From the NCBI GenBank assembly GCA_933207985.1, contig OW240916.1, positions 88,335,730 through 88,399,729 on the forward strand: a DNA stretch of 64,000 bases. The letters are read 5' to 3'. The position numbers and the translations under genes are program-made. Source of the stretch: Pelobates cultripes (taxonomy: Eukaryota > Chordata > Amphibia > Anura > Pelobatidae). Each line of letters starts with the position of its first letter. Position 1 is the first letter of the stretch. Below the pieces are notes generated by a model. That model searched no databases. It was not told the DNA's origin and saw only the letters and a list, made by a program, of their open reading frames with translations. Shown in pieces: positions 44,358 through 55,838 of this stretch.

Positions 44358-45945
44358 TGTGGGGATATTTATGGGATGATAATATTAAACAGTCGAGAAT
44401 TGCCCACTTTTTCAATTCTCTTAGATCTCAGAGATCATTATCATGTAAGTGAAATGTATTCAATACAAATAAAATCACAATTTGTTATAAAAATAGATGT
44501 AATTTATTGTGACAAATAAAATAACAATAATATTAGGCAGCATGCATGATAATAATCAGTGAATATTTAGTATAACATAAGTATGCAATACAATGGAATG
44601 GCTATACATGTTCCAATGGCTAACAGCATCACCTGTCACTTAATAAGATTTATGAGGGTACTTCACAGACAGAAAGTAAAGCTTCACACAGCGAAAAGCC
44701 ATAAAACCTTGGCTAACAGTTAAATCAACTGAGTAACCCTTTCAATGCTGGCTAGATCCTCCTAGGCATATAATATCCTATTCTCATGTAATTTTCAATT
44801 AAAATAACATTCGAACCAACTCATTAATCATTTCCTGGAACCATCCAATAAGAATAATCTACCAGATTTTTACAAAAGCCCCATTTTAATTTGCCTAAAA
44901 AGATATCTTATCTTATATTAGAACAAATCAATACACCTGGATAAAAACAACGGTATGCTAACACGGGATACTATCACATTAATATATAATTATTCTTAAT
45001 TCCACCTGCAGAATGGTTATAACTATATATTCTTTAGTTAACTAAGATTTCTAAATATTGAAATCTGACCGTGATTTACCCAGTCATATATCAAGCTATT
45101 AGTAAATTTTTAATTAATTTTAATTAATTTAATAAAACCAGCATAATTACCAGATATGTAGATATTCTCATCAGATGAGTAGGTATTCCCAGAAACTTCC
45201 CAGAAACTTGATTGGTTGTATGGAGGTGCATGAGTAATAGAGAAAAGTGGTGTTGGTTAGAAAGTATCAGTATATTTTAAGTGTTAAGGAGTTTAAGAGT
45301 TGAGTGTTAGTCCCAGAGAGTGTCCTGAATCTCTCTCTCTGCATGTCCGAATCTGAATGCCCAAACTCCACCAACTAACCCTCTCTTCCCTTTGTCCTAA
45401 CTTTTAAAGGGCTAGACTCTCTGTACGTCATTAGTTGATAAGGCCAATAGACTGAAGGTGTGTTCAATCTATGGATCACAATTTAGGTATTTGGTCCATA
45501 GAGAGCAGTCTCGCCTTTCCTATCCAGGAAATAGTTAACTTTTCCTGATGACGATTTTGACTTCATTTGGCTTATCTAAAATGACTACCATAACTTAAAT
45601 TTGCTGTCAGTTCAAAGCGTTTGTCGAAGTCTCTGTGGCAACTACTTTGATCGTAATTTGTCAAATTGACAGTTCTAAACTCAATTTCACCCCTTACTTA
45701 CAATGAGACCTTGTAACATTTAGAGAGTAAAATTAATTACTTAGTCTTCTCTGTCACAAGTGTCTGTGTTTATATAATGCATTCCTTAGCTCAGGCTCAG
45801 TGGTTAGTGAAAGCAAGAAAATTATGTGTCTTTGTTATCCTGAAGATAGCAAAATGGAGTCCGCTCTGTTCTAAGTGACTCTGGCAATATACACTTTTGA
45901 TTTCTTTCTTAGCACAAAATGTCTGCCTATATAAATATTCTGACA
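44358..45945 (-). repeat. Provirus 5' LTR (right copy)
   Basis: 1588-bp partner of 34657-36210. It is longer through small insertions: an extra ATCTTATCTTATATTAGA-type segment near 44905, a duplicated TTCCCAGAAAC near 45190 and an extra TCTTCTCTGTCACAAG near 45747. TATATAA at about 45770 (element strand) may be the TATA box, and AATAAA lies at 44503-44508. It should drive minus-strand transcription, opposite to PCGF3. Confidence 0.95.
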
Positions 45946-45994
45946 CTTCCCAGCTCTTTGAGGGTAAATAAAGAAGGGTGACACTGTAGGTTTT

Positions 45995-46240
45995 AATTTT
46001 TTGCAAGGGATCAGATTTCTCCTTGGATTACAAATCAATCCACTGGCTCTTAAATATTCTGTTTTTGCAAAAATGCATCCAAGTTATTTGAAAAATAGCT
46101 GTAGAATCTGATAACACAACCTCTTGAGGTAGAGTATTCCACATTTTTATTGTTTTTACTGTAAAGTATCCTTTCCTCTGCTGTAAGTGAAACAGCTTTC
46201 TTCCTGTCTTAATAGGTGACCTCTTACCTGCTGTGTATTT
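45995..46240 (-). mobile_element. CR1/L2-like LINE 3' fragment
   Basis: Text such as CCTCTTGAGGTAGAGTATTCCACA, ACTGTAAAGTATCCTTTCCT and TAATAGGTGACCTC matches the 3' region of an amphibian CR1-related LINE in inverted sense. It is too degraded for a reading frame. Confidence 0.4.
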
Positions 46241-46384
46241 CTGCTAATAAAAAGTAGTTTGTACTTAAAGGTGATTGTTAATCAATGCAAAGTTAGTACA
46301 GGTAATGTTTTGGTTTCCTATATTCACTGTGATTGCACTTTAAATCCTTCACTATATGATAACCTTACCTTTTGTGTCACTTTA

Positions 46385-46535
46385 CCCCAGTCCCTCTAGC
46401 ATATAAGCTCATTGAGCAGGGCCCTCAACCCCTCTGTTCCTGTGTGTCCAACTTGTCTGGTTTCAACTACATGTCTGTTTGTCCACCCATTGTAAAGTGC
46501 TGTGGAATTTGTTGGCGCTATATAAATAACAACAT
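46385..46535 (+). repeat. Abundant LINE/SINE-type 3' tail
   Basis: CATATAAGCTCATTGAGCAGG through CATTGTAAAGTGCTGTGG to TTGGCGCTATATAAATAA with an ATAA-type tail. The same tail ends the sequence at 19850-20045. Such simple A/T-tailed 3' ends are typical of retroposed elements; the clade is not determined. Confidence 0.5.
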
Positions 46536-46639
46536 AATAACAATTTTATGACTTCTTTAGTCTTTGCTATGTCATATGCTTGTCAATTCCCAGCACTTAC
46601 AAGGCATTTCACACTGATCTTTCAGCACATTGTGCTTAC

Positions 46640-46898
46640 TTTAAAAGTGCTTATGTCCTGCTATGATTAAAGTTCAATTGACACTCAAATGAAGTGGCTA
46701 CAGGCTATTGACAGAGTATTTGAAATGAAATTATAATTAAACACACTGTGCAACAAGGAACAAGTATGACTCACAGCCAGAGAGTAGGTATGGCTAGGGT
46801 TGTATAGACAAAGTGATTAAACTTCTAAATGGCAGTGAATTGAGCAATGAAACTGCAGGGACATGAGCTATACACCAGAACTACTTAATTAAGCTAAA
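46640..46898. mobile_element. T2-related 'CACCAAAA' subfamily element, right part
   Basis: Shares GATTAAAGTTCAATTGACA, TATGGCTAGGGTTG and GGCAGTGAATTGAGCA with 30926-31374 and 62886-63413. Both termini are degraded. Confidence 0.5.
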
Positions 46899-47830
46899 AA
46901 CACACAATCGGGTCAGCACTTAATAACCGAGAATAATAAACAACAAGGCAGCAACCCTAAGAAGGGGGATCCCTCTCAACCCTTCAAAATAACACAAGAA
47001 AAAGAGAGAATGGCTGCACCACATAAAACTGAACAGATAGTAATAAAAAGTCTTGTCCCAACAATGCAAGTTGTCACATATAAAGATGTGTCTTATCAAG
47101 ACGTAGCTGTAGGTGCTAAGTTCTTTATGCTTGGGGGATGTAGTAGATCTGAGTGTCTTTAGTCTCCGTATGTGGATAGAAAAAGACAAGGCAACCTAAT
47201 AGTGCAATATGTCAGAACTTAGTGTGACAGTATGCTAATAATAGTGATGTTGCTCTCACATGTAATGGAGCTATGACCAGCTCTAGTGTATATCGCATAC
47301 AGTGGTACAATCCCCACTTATGGGATATGGTGAGGGTCGTTCGCAGCAGATGGATATCCACGTAAAGAGTTTATGTGCATAGCATTCGTGCTGTGAAGAG
47401 TTGGCAGTGCAGCTCGCAGCTGATGAGCTGTTTAGTACCTTGCCATGTCAAATGGTACTTCAGGTAAGAGTGCCTGGCATTTAATGCAGAGCAAAGGATG
47501 TAGGTATAATCTCTTTGGCTGCCTGGGGATAATGATAAAGGAATGGAAATGGGACTGGGAATGTGGTAACTTTGTATGGCATATTGCTGACTGTGAAGAA
47601 GTTGGTTTGTGTGTATCACCAGCTGTTTGTTTGGGTATGTTTTTTTTGTATATGCATTTGTCTGTCCAACAGTGTGTATCTGTGTGTATTCTGGGAGTGT
47701 ATGCGTGTGACTTTAAATGTATATCTTGCGGGATCCTGCCCCTGGAGAGTACAAATAAAGCCCTGGCAAGTAGAAATTCACACCTGGTGATTGTCCCATG
47801 GACTCTCCAGCACACTGTGGCAAGTAACTT
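46899..47830. other. No gene recognised (PCGF3 intron)
   Basis: The 47430-47830 stretch yields overlapping frames on both strands with no recognisable motifs. No terminal repeats found. Confidence 0.4.
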
Positions 47831-48131
47831 TTAAAGGGACACTATAGTTACCCAGACCACTTCAGCTCAATGAAGTGGTCTGGGTGTCAGGTCCCTCCAG
47901 GGTTAACCCTGCCTGATGTAAACATAGCAGTTTCTGAGAAACTGCTATGTTTACATCTGGAGTTAAACCAGCCTCTAGTGGTGCCGGTGACGTCAGACAA
48001 GGATGCTAACGTCGGTGGGGGAGTAGAGGAAAGGGAGCCCGGCAGGGGGAAAAGGGTGAGTAGCTGAAGGGGTTTTAACCCCTTCAGCGCCGCAGGAGGG
48101 GGACCCTGAGGGTACTATAGTGTCCCTTTAA
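47831..48131. mobile_element. T2-like TTAA miniature element (301 bp)
   Basis: Begins TTAAAGGGACACTATAGTTACC and ends GTACTATAGTGTCCCTTTAA: a 20-bp class inverted repeat with TTAA at both ends. It contains CCAGACCACTTCAGC/GAAGTGGTCTGG and ACATAGCAGTTTCTGAGAAACTGCTATGT palindromes. One of the best-preserved copies. Confidence 0.85.
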
Positions 48132-49136
48132 AGTCTGGCTAGTAGTGTGGGACTTGAAATTTTGAGCCCTGTACCTTAGATATGGAAGTTACACTCCTGG
48201 GCAGCAGTTACTATTTACAGATGTTGGTATTATTGCAATCCCTCTACTATTACTGATGTGCTGAGACAAATACAGTGGCAAAGTAACTTTCTCTCTCCAG
48301 TTCCCCTTTTGACATTCAATTAAAATGAGAGAGACTGAATTGGGGACAGAATCTGCAGTGTAAGAATGTGAACTGTGCCATAACTATACCTTTAAAAATT
48401 ATTGTGTAATATAAAATATGCATAACAAAGAAAATACCATCTCTGGGTACTCAACAGCAGTATCGTTTTCTTTACAATTACGAGCACATGAATGAGTTGT
48501 CCTTGTGTTTTTGTATTAATGATGCTGTCATCCTACAGCTTAGCTAGTGTACTCTTCTAATATTACAAGTTTTCTTGAACTGTAATTTTCAACAATTAAA
48601 CAAGAAGCAAACTCCTTAACAACATTAATCCAATTAGTGTGGCCATACACAATTAAGATTTTTACAGCCCCAGATTTCCAATATTTTAATCTAAACAAGC
48701 GCATTTAATTGACTATTTGAAGAATGACACACTTGTAAATTTACTCACAGAAGCTTTTTTTTACCTCTTCAAGGACCGTACTAAGTTTTCTTTAGAAGCC
48801 ATGCAATGGAAATATCACCGGGGCTATAACATGGTGTCAAAGTGCATGACAGCTCTTGTTCATTAACTGTTAATGAATTGTTAATTAGAAGTCATCACAG
48901 CAAGCTTTCTCCAAAGACTTGCTTTCCGTGTATAGGTTAATGATCCACTTTGACATAGAAGAGATTTATACTAGATGATTGAAAATTAACAGTTATTGAT
49001 GTGCAGTTAAGGATAACAGTTAAGGATAATTAAAAGCCATCTTGTCTGATTTTAAATTTAGGTTCACTCAAATTTTCACCTTATTTTTCATATTAAAGAG
49101 AATCTTCTACCTACGGAAATCACATTTTACTTTTCT

Positions 49137-49167
<31 letters not shown>

Positions 49168-50650
49168 TTAAAAACAAAACAAAAATTTACTTGGTTATTA
49201 AGTAGTTTTGAACTTTAACATCTAAGAAGATCGTTAATAAAATAATGCAATTTGTCACCTGGGGTTGGCCACACCTACCATAGTAGTTGAACAAAATTGT
49301 GATCCAGGCTTGAGAAAGATCCCTCGTGATATCGAAACGTTGCACTTTTCTAATAAACCTGCTGTTTAACTGATCTTTGAGTGCCTGGATGGCATTTTTT
49401 CTTTCAACTGCTACGATTGTAATGGCATATACACTTTCAGCTCAATGTACTCTGTGTACAGTCATTATTTTGGACCACTGTCCTCCATGATTGTCCTTTG
49501 CTATACATTCTCCCAATTTGAAATTCATTTAAAAGGTGGGAGGGATGTCACTTAATGGAGACCTGAGCAGCTGATGCAGGACTGAAGTGCCCCCGCTCAC
49601 AGGGTTACTAACAAAAGTAAGAGTTGTTCCGAATTAAGTGAATTTCAAAGTTAAGGCAAACTTAATAGCTGAATGTTGGCTAATTTTATCTAAAATTTGA
49701 ATACATTTTTAAATTCCAGACAATTCTAATTTTAGTGAACAATTCTGTCAGTGTCTTGCCCAGAGTCAGAAAATGTTCCAAACAAGTCAGATGTATATGA
49801 AGGTTACATCTGGGGTTAATAGATACATAAATTTGACAAGAGTCTATATTATCTGAAACATTAAGTAATAAATGCCATCTACCTTCTAAAAGCATGCCAG
49901 AGCCATTATTCCCTCAGAGATATTGGTTGAATATGCTTGTATCGGGATCTCTCTGCCTAACAAGTGACAAGACCTAGGATTCCGAAAAGACTCGGCAATT
50001 GATGAGCAGAGACGGCTCACTGTTTAATGTTGACAAGTGTACCTGTTGACTTGCATTGAACCATACTTTATGAATGGAGCTAATTGGTGTTTTTTACACC
50101 AATCTTTTCCTCCCTACGATCTAGTCAAAACAAGGCTTGTATAGCCTTCTCTATCATTTCTAAATTGGTGTCGTCTTATACCAATCAGCATATTTGATCT
50201 TGGGCCTTATGTAATTTTAAAGAAAGTTAACCAGGGAACCAAAAAAGACTGAAGGATCTTAATGGAAATTGTCTGGAATCCATAAGAAAAAAAAAATATT
50301 TCATTTTCACTAAGCTTATATTATGTCTTTAAGGTTTTGAGTAGAGTTGGACAATGCAACTGGTATTACTGGATGAGATCTTAAAGCACCAGTTACCCCT
50401 AACTATTTAAGATACTATGTGCACCACTTAAAACCGAACCAGCAGATATTGAATCATTAAAAATCATTTCTTTCAGTCTGTGAAAATGAAGGGGTGCTTT
50501 AATTTTTTGTGTTAAATAAAACAAAGTATTTCCCTTGCTTCTCTAATTAAGACAAAGCCACACTGATCCCAATGGACTAAGGAAGGTAAGACCTTTTTAC
50601 CTGTATAGCCAATAACTTTTCAAAAAGTTTAAATTCCGTGTTTGGCATAG
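48132..50650. other. Repeat-poor PCGF3 intron; (TC)n at 49141-49170
   Basis: It holds a (TC)n microsatellite, a fragment with GATATCGAAACGTTGCAC near 49330 that resembles a common amphibian interspersed repeat, and a repeat-free block at about 48760-49000 with ATTA-rich sites. No exon recognised. Confidence 0.4.
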
Positions 50651-50771
50651 GTAGGCAACCTTCAGCCCCCTAGATGTGCACTACATCTCCCATAAGGCTC
50701 TTACGGCCATAATGCTGGCAAGCCATCATGGGAGATGTAGTGTACTACGTCTGGAGTGGCACATTTTTGCC
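50651..50771. repeat. Palindromic repeat with ACTACATCTCCCAT arms
   Basis: GTGCACTACATCTCCCAT on the left pairs with ATGGGAGATGTAGTGTAC on the right around a 40-base loop. Outer AGGCAACCTTCAGCC and GGCACATTTTTGCCT are imperfect inverted ends. It is probably a small non-autonomous DNA element; no clear target duplication was found. Confidence 0.6.
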
Positions 50772-50971
50772 TTCCGCTTGCTTACAACATGTTTCTAAAT
50801 CATTTTTACTCCTTGTGTGGCCAATGAGTCACAGTTGAAAGATCTAATCTGATCTAATATTGTATCTACCAAATGTGATAAAATGATTTCGCCAAATCTC
50901 TTAAGGCTCAGGCTTTTGGGCCCCATGCCTACCAGTCTTTGAAAACTTAAATGCTTCCGGCAGTTCTTCCA

Positions 50972-51431
50972 TTAAAGGACCACTATAGTGCCAGGAAAAC
51001 ATACTCTTTTTCCTTGCACCATAGTGCCCTGAGGGTGCCCCCACCCTCAGGGTCCCCCTCCCGCCCGGCTCTGGGGAGAGGAAAGGGGTTAAACTTACCT
51101 TTTTTCCAGCGCCGGGCGGGGAGCTCTCCTCCTTTTTTTGAATGCGCCGCCGCGGCAAGAGCTGCGCGCATTCAGCCGGTCTCATAGGAAAGCATTTACA
51201 ATGCTTTCCTATGGACGCTTGCGTGTTCTCACTGTGATTTTCACAGTGAGAATCACGCAAGCGCCTCTGGCGGCTGTCAATGAGACAGCCACTAGAGGAT
51301 TTGGAGGCTGGATTAACCCATTTATAAACATAGCAGTTTCTCTATAAAAAAAGGGTTAATCCTAGAGGGACCTGGCACCCAGACCACTTCATTAAGCTGA
51401 AGTGGTCTGGGTGCCTAGAGTGGTCCTTTAA
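50972..51431. mobile_element. T2-like TTAA miniature element (460 bp)
   Basis: Sister of 7518-7952 and 23431-23861: TTAAAGGACCACTATAGTGCC at the left and CTAGAGTGGTCCTTTAA at the right with TTAA. The inner AGGAAAGCATTTACAATGCTTTCCT palindrome is kept. Confidence 0.8.
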
Positions 51432-52800
51432 ACTTCTTCCTCTAAGAGTTGAGCTGTCTCAGGGGTTAGCCTCCCTATATTTTAATTACGCAAGAGTCAA
51501 TCTCTTCTTGCTTGCAGGCAGCAACTAATAGTGATATTTATGGATATATGTTGTACAATTTGGGATAGAAAAGCTTTAGCTATGTTTATTAGATTAAGAG
51601 GCACAGAGGAAATCCCAACTTTCTATTTTGCTTATGCTCCAGCTGTCTCCAACAATTATTAGCAACACACTATGTTTGCCCTGATGAAGGTGCAGTTATG
51701 CACTGAAATGCGCGTCGGGTTTTTTGACGCTGCTTTTATTTTATCTTGTACTAATTGCACTATAGCACGTCTAGTCTAGTGATAGTGTGATGGTTTCCTT
51801 TGCTTTCTACAGCAGTCTCTCTATTTTTAATCCCTTAATATATTCAGATTTTTATTTAATTTACAGTTTGGGGCTCCCCTCCTATTCTTCTCTCTTTCTT
51901 TTTTTTGTTTACGTTCAGCATCATAACTAGATCTTAAGGAGGTAGCTGCTCTAATGGTTGTATGTAGACAGTAGAAACGTGCTAAGGAACAACATTGTTG
52001 TATCTCAAAAAACTTAGTTTATTACATTGTCCGAGAAAAGGGAAATCACTATCCACTAGATTGAGATCTAGTGCTTTTGGTGTTCACTGCTTTTTGGTTG
52101 GCCTAAATAGTTGAGATGATGTTTCAAGAGAAACTGGAGAGTGATTGGACAGTGATATGCTTCAGTAATAGAAGTTGTAAGGTAGGCCAGAAATTTTCTG
52201 ATAAATCCATAATCAATGTGCGGGTTTACTATGGTAGAATGTAAAACCCCTTCTTTCAGAGTGCGTTGTTCATCACACAGGTACTCAATCAGTGCTCTAG
52301 ATCCCTGCGTAGCAAACCAAAAACCGTTAAATCTAAAGTCATCTATATCTACCCGTCTAGCCAAACTTTTCTTTTACAAAAGCTTATAATGATAAAATAT
52401 GTGACTTGTTTGATCAGGTGGTTTGAGTTAAGTATGAGTGTGCCTTGTATGAACATCATAGCATTGCTATAATGGCAAATACAAATGTAAAGTATTTATG
52501 TGCAAACATATGGTAGCCTTTGCTGTACGATCCACTAGTGCAAGGGTAGTGCAGGTAAGTCATTAGTACCTATGTAACAGAGATTACATAGTTTGTTTTC
52601 TAATTGGTTTGACAATACAGAATTTGGTATGTGCTATGATGAATTTAAACAGCATGCCATACCTACCTACCTGGGATATTACTAGCAACCATTCACTTTT
52701 CGTTACAAATTCAAGCATTTTTTTCTGACCAGCCCTAATGAGATATTCTCTGGGATACCACAGTATGTAAAGTTTGAGATCCAATATAGGGTGTATAGTC
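51432..52800. other. No gene recognised (PCGF3 intron)
   Basis: Contains a CCTGATGAAGG ... GAAATGCGCGTCGGG fragment near 51675-51720, a motif set common in amphibian interspersed repeats. Otherwise anonymous. Confidence 0.4.
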
Positions 52801-52805
52801 TAGAC

Positions 52806-53260
52806 CAGCGATGGCGAACCTATGGCATGCCGAGCTCTCTCTGTGGGCATGCAACCCTAGGTCGCGGGGGAGGAGGGCGGCTGGTGCAGTGACGGATCCA
52901 GGGGGGGCAACGGGGCAATTGCCCTACCATGAGAGCCGATGCTCTCTCCTGCAGGGCCGGTGCTATCCAAGCGCCGGCCTTGTTGGGTGCCTTTACGGAC
53001 TGGAGAGGAGATCAATGATCTCCCTCACCGGTCCGTAGGCACATTGCCGGGAGGGAGACGAGACCTGGGAGCTCAAGCTTGCAGCTCTGCCGGGTCTCCA
53101 CTCGCGATCACGAAGCATTGCCGTGGTTACCATGGCAATGCTCTGTTCTTGCGAGAGTGAACTCTAGCCCAGGAGCTGCAGGCTAGAGTTCACTTCACAC
53201 TAGAACCACCAGGGATTCTCCACCGGACCACCAGGGCTTCACAATCGATATACCCCCTCC
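52806..53260. mobile_element. Cluster of hAT-type left termini and GC-rich remnants
   Basis: Three CA-starting terminus-like sequences follow each other: CAGCGATGGCGAACCTATGG (52806), CAGTGACGGATCCAGGG (52888) and CAGGGCCGGTGC (52953, same as the left end of the nested hAT at 12501). No matching right ends or duplications were located. A 13-bp hairpin (GTGAACTCTAGCC/GGCTAGAGTTCAC) lies at 53157-53193. Confidence 0.5.
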
Positions 53261-53389
53261 ATGGGCAAAGGTAAGAATAGAGGGGGGATATAAAAAAAAA
53301 AAAGATTAGAAAAACAATCTAGGACTGTGTTTCATCCAGGACTGTGGCCTTGACACTCATCAGGCCATGACCTTCTTCCTTCTGGCTTG

Positions 53390-53660
53390 TGTACAGTCTT
53401 TGGGTGCTGGATTTCGGTCAGAATCCTCTATTCATAGTGAATAGTTTCCTGGTCTTGACATCCATGGTGACCAGTTCTTCTCTTGGCCAGGTTATTATTC
53501 CAGCTGGGTACCTGATGACTGGTAGGGCATTTGTGTTGATGGTTAGGATCTTGTTCTTGCCATTGATCTGAGACTTCAGGACCTGTCTGACTCTTTGGAG
53601 GTACTTGTATGTTTCTTGCCTCTTCCTCATGGTTGTCATGTGTTTGTGGTAGCCCCAGGT
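53390..53660 (-). pseudogene. Non-LTR retrotransposon RT fragment (R2/R4-like type)
   Basis: The minus frame reads YLQRVRQVLKSQINGKNKIL, then INTNALPVIRYPAGII and DVKTRKLFTMNRG. The pattern RRVRxVLKSxLNGxN-I-AINTxAIPVIRYxAGII-W-E-D-KTRKLxTM is found in the C-terminal half of reverse transcriptases of site-specific-type LINEs; the clade is not certain. The frame stops at 53418 and no other RT blocks are visible, so it is a short fossil. Confidence 0.6.
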
Positions 53661-54322
53661 ACTTTTAGCTGCTCTCTACATCTTCTATTTGGCCTTTTGG
53701 AACTTCAACTCCTTCTGTCCTGATCATCTTCTCTCTATTTGTTATCATCCGCCTGCACTTTTTTAGTCCGAACGACATTCCGATGTCCTTGCTGTGCATT
53801 TTTCATACAGCCATTCATGATTGCAGAATTACATTTCAATCAAATGTGTATTTTCAGTACAACCTGGGTCTTGCAAGTGAATTTTTCATTGTCGCAACTT
53901 AGACCTCAATTTAATAAGCTTTCCTAGTGATTGAAATCTCTTCCAAATAATTTATCTACAAAAAATCGCATAGAAAACCACATTATTTGGCTTCAAAAGT
54001 CACAATTAAAGTCTAACAGCATTAAATCATTCAGAAAACTTATTTAATTGTGGCATGAAAGTAGCACTGTCACCCCTCACCCTGCAAATCATGCAAAGTC
54101 CCCAGATGGTAACAGATTTGCTTTAATGTGAAATTTTTTTTAAAATTCTCCGTTAACAAATTCAGCACAGAAAGTGCCGTTAGTGTGCACAACAAAGATA
54201 TTTACTAGGTTTATTTTTTTAAATAAGTATATGATCCTGTTTCTGTGGGCATATGACTGACTAATTTTGAAATGATACATGCTTGAAGTGAAACAGCATA
54301 GTAATGTTGATAGTCTCAAAAT

Positions 54323-54824
54323 CAGTGTTAATTTTGGCAGAAAATTTCAATTTAGATTTAGTCGTAGTCTTTTGACTAAAAAGTTATCTTAATTTGTCGT
54401 ATTTTAGTCATCTGAATTGTTTTAATTTTAGTATACTTTTAGTCGACTAAATCTCCAGTAGATTTTAGTCAACACGACTAATATCTACTGGGTTTAAATA
54501 AAGCCTCTATCTGTCTCTTTTTCCCCTTCCCCAGCCCCTCTGTGTCTCTTTCTGTCCACCCAGCCCCTCTAGGTATCTCTCTCCCAGGCCCTAGTCTGTC
54601 TCTTTTGCCCTTTCCACATCCCCTCTTTGCAGTGTTCATTTTGGCGGACTATGACTAGAATGAAATTTCTATTTCGTTTTAGTCATAGTCTTTTGACTAA
54701 AATGCCATATTTGTTTTAGTCGTATTTTAGTCATCTAAAGTGTTTTAGTTTTAGTCTAGTTTTAGTCGGCTAAATCTCAAAGATTTTAGTCGACTAAAAT
54801 TGTTAGCCGACAAAATTAACACTG
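54323..54824. mobile_element. hAT-type miniature element with TTTTAGTC-rich arms
   Basis: The left end CAGTGTTAATTTTGGCAG and inverted right end CAGTGTTAATTTTGTCGGC form terminal repeats, flanked by the exact 8-bp duplication CTCAAAAT (54315-54322, 54825-54832). Both halves contain GTCTTTTGACTAAAA and TTTTAGTCGACTAAA blocks. A second CAGTGTTCATTTTGGCGG at 54632 suggests two copies fused. Non-coding. Confidence 0.88.
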
Positions 54825-55422
54825 CTCAAAATGCACTTCGTTTTTTTTCTTTATAATTTATTTTTACTAATCCCTCTCAAATTGTGCAACTCATATTTAT
54901 AAAGATAACATTTGTTTTATTGGTCAGAGCTGTAAGGGGTGCATACCCCTTTTAAGATCTTGATTGATCACTATGATAACTTTAACAAATAAAGTAGTAT
55001 TACTTCCAGAAATGGAACCAAAAAACTGCATTTTTGGTTTTCTTTCAGAAGCCAATTTAAATGGCCAGGCAAACACATCTACTGTCACCTAAAATGTATC
55101 CAGGATTGATTGATACACAAAATATGTGCACTTACTTATAGTTTAAAAATATAAACGTTCATCCCATCTGTTTCCACTAGATGGCACTGCTTCACAATGG
55201 AAAAACTGAAACTATGACAAGCCTTAAGTAATTGGGGAAAAAGTACACAGATGGATGTTAAGAAACTGAGTTTTAATTAGAATGGATTGAAAATTAGCCA
55301 CCTATGGTCTAAATTACGCTGAAAAATCATCCTAATATTGTATAAAAGCAAAATGGTGTGTGGTGTATGTGTGTTTCTTTAACCTCTTTATCATAAATCT
55401 AACATTGCACTTCTGTTTTCAG

Positions 55423-55519
55423 TTTGTAGAAGTTGCTTGGTGAAATATTTGGAAGAGAATAACACTTGTCCCACATGTAGAATCGTCATCCACCAGAGCC
55501 ATCCTCTACAATACATAGG
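55423..55519 (+). CDS. pcgf3: PCGF3, second coding exon (second half of RING finger)
   Basis: This 97-base exon follows a TTCTGTTTTCAG acceptor and ends at a GTAAGT-type donor (55520). Entered with one base carried over from the exon at 33981-34098, it reads FCRSCLVKYLEENNTCPTC and on to HQSHPLQYI, leaving two bases of a glycine codon. It supplies RING zinc ligands C38, C41, C52 and C55, completing the C3HC4 finger through which PCGF3 pairs with RING1A/B. The sequence appears identical to vertebrate PCGF3 over this segment (from memory). The following exon, starting at HDRTMQ in other vertebrates, was not found before 64000. Confidence 0.96.
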
Positions 55520-55838
55520 GTAAGTGTAAATCTAGAATGTTGATCTGTCATCATGGCAATTTCACTTTGCATCGATACACATTCAGAAGAATGCAAAATA
55601 CATATGCATTTCCTCAAAGTGCTGGAAGCCAAACACATGTTTTCTAAGAAGAGACAGGTCTGTATGACAGAAGTCTACATGGATACTTACCATAAATGTA
55701 ATAAAAACTAGGAGAGAAAGGTTGGCGGCTAAGTGTTAATTGATGAAGTTGCCAGTTGTATTCTTGGCTTGTATAATGAATACTAACTTGAATTAAAATT
55801 TGGATATTTTCTTATCAATTTTAGCACCAAATTGGAGC

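Larger units (their letters stand above)
34657..45945 (-). mobile_element. Endogenous retrovirus-like provirus, antisense in a PCGF3 intron (11.3 kb)
   Basis: The order on the minus strand is LTR, primer site, gag, protease ORF, RT remnant, two RNase H-like domains, integrase, envelope-like ORF, LTR. The CTTC duplication marks a single insertion, and the near-identical LTRs show it is recent relative to other repeats here. The gene content is inactivated: several frameshifts and stops, the RT palm is absent, and the envelope lacks its C-terminal anchor. Two RNase H folds are typical of retroviruses rather than Ty3/Gypsy. The fusion-protein-like envelope suggests the lokiretrovirus lineage described from fish and amphibian genomes; that placement is inference. 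Confidence 0.93.

Noticed and set aside
47432..47834. Overlapping 127- and 129-codon frames on opposite strands
   Set aside because: They mirror each other, lack motifs, and lie in an intron among repeats.
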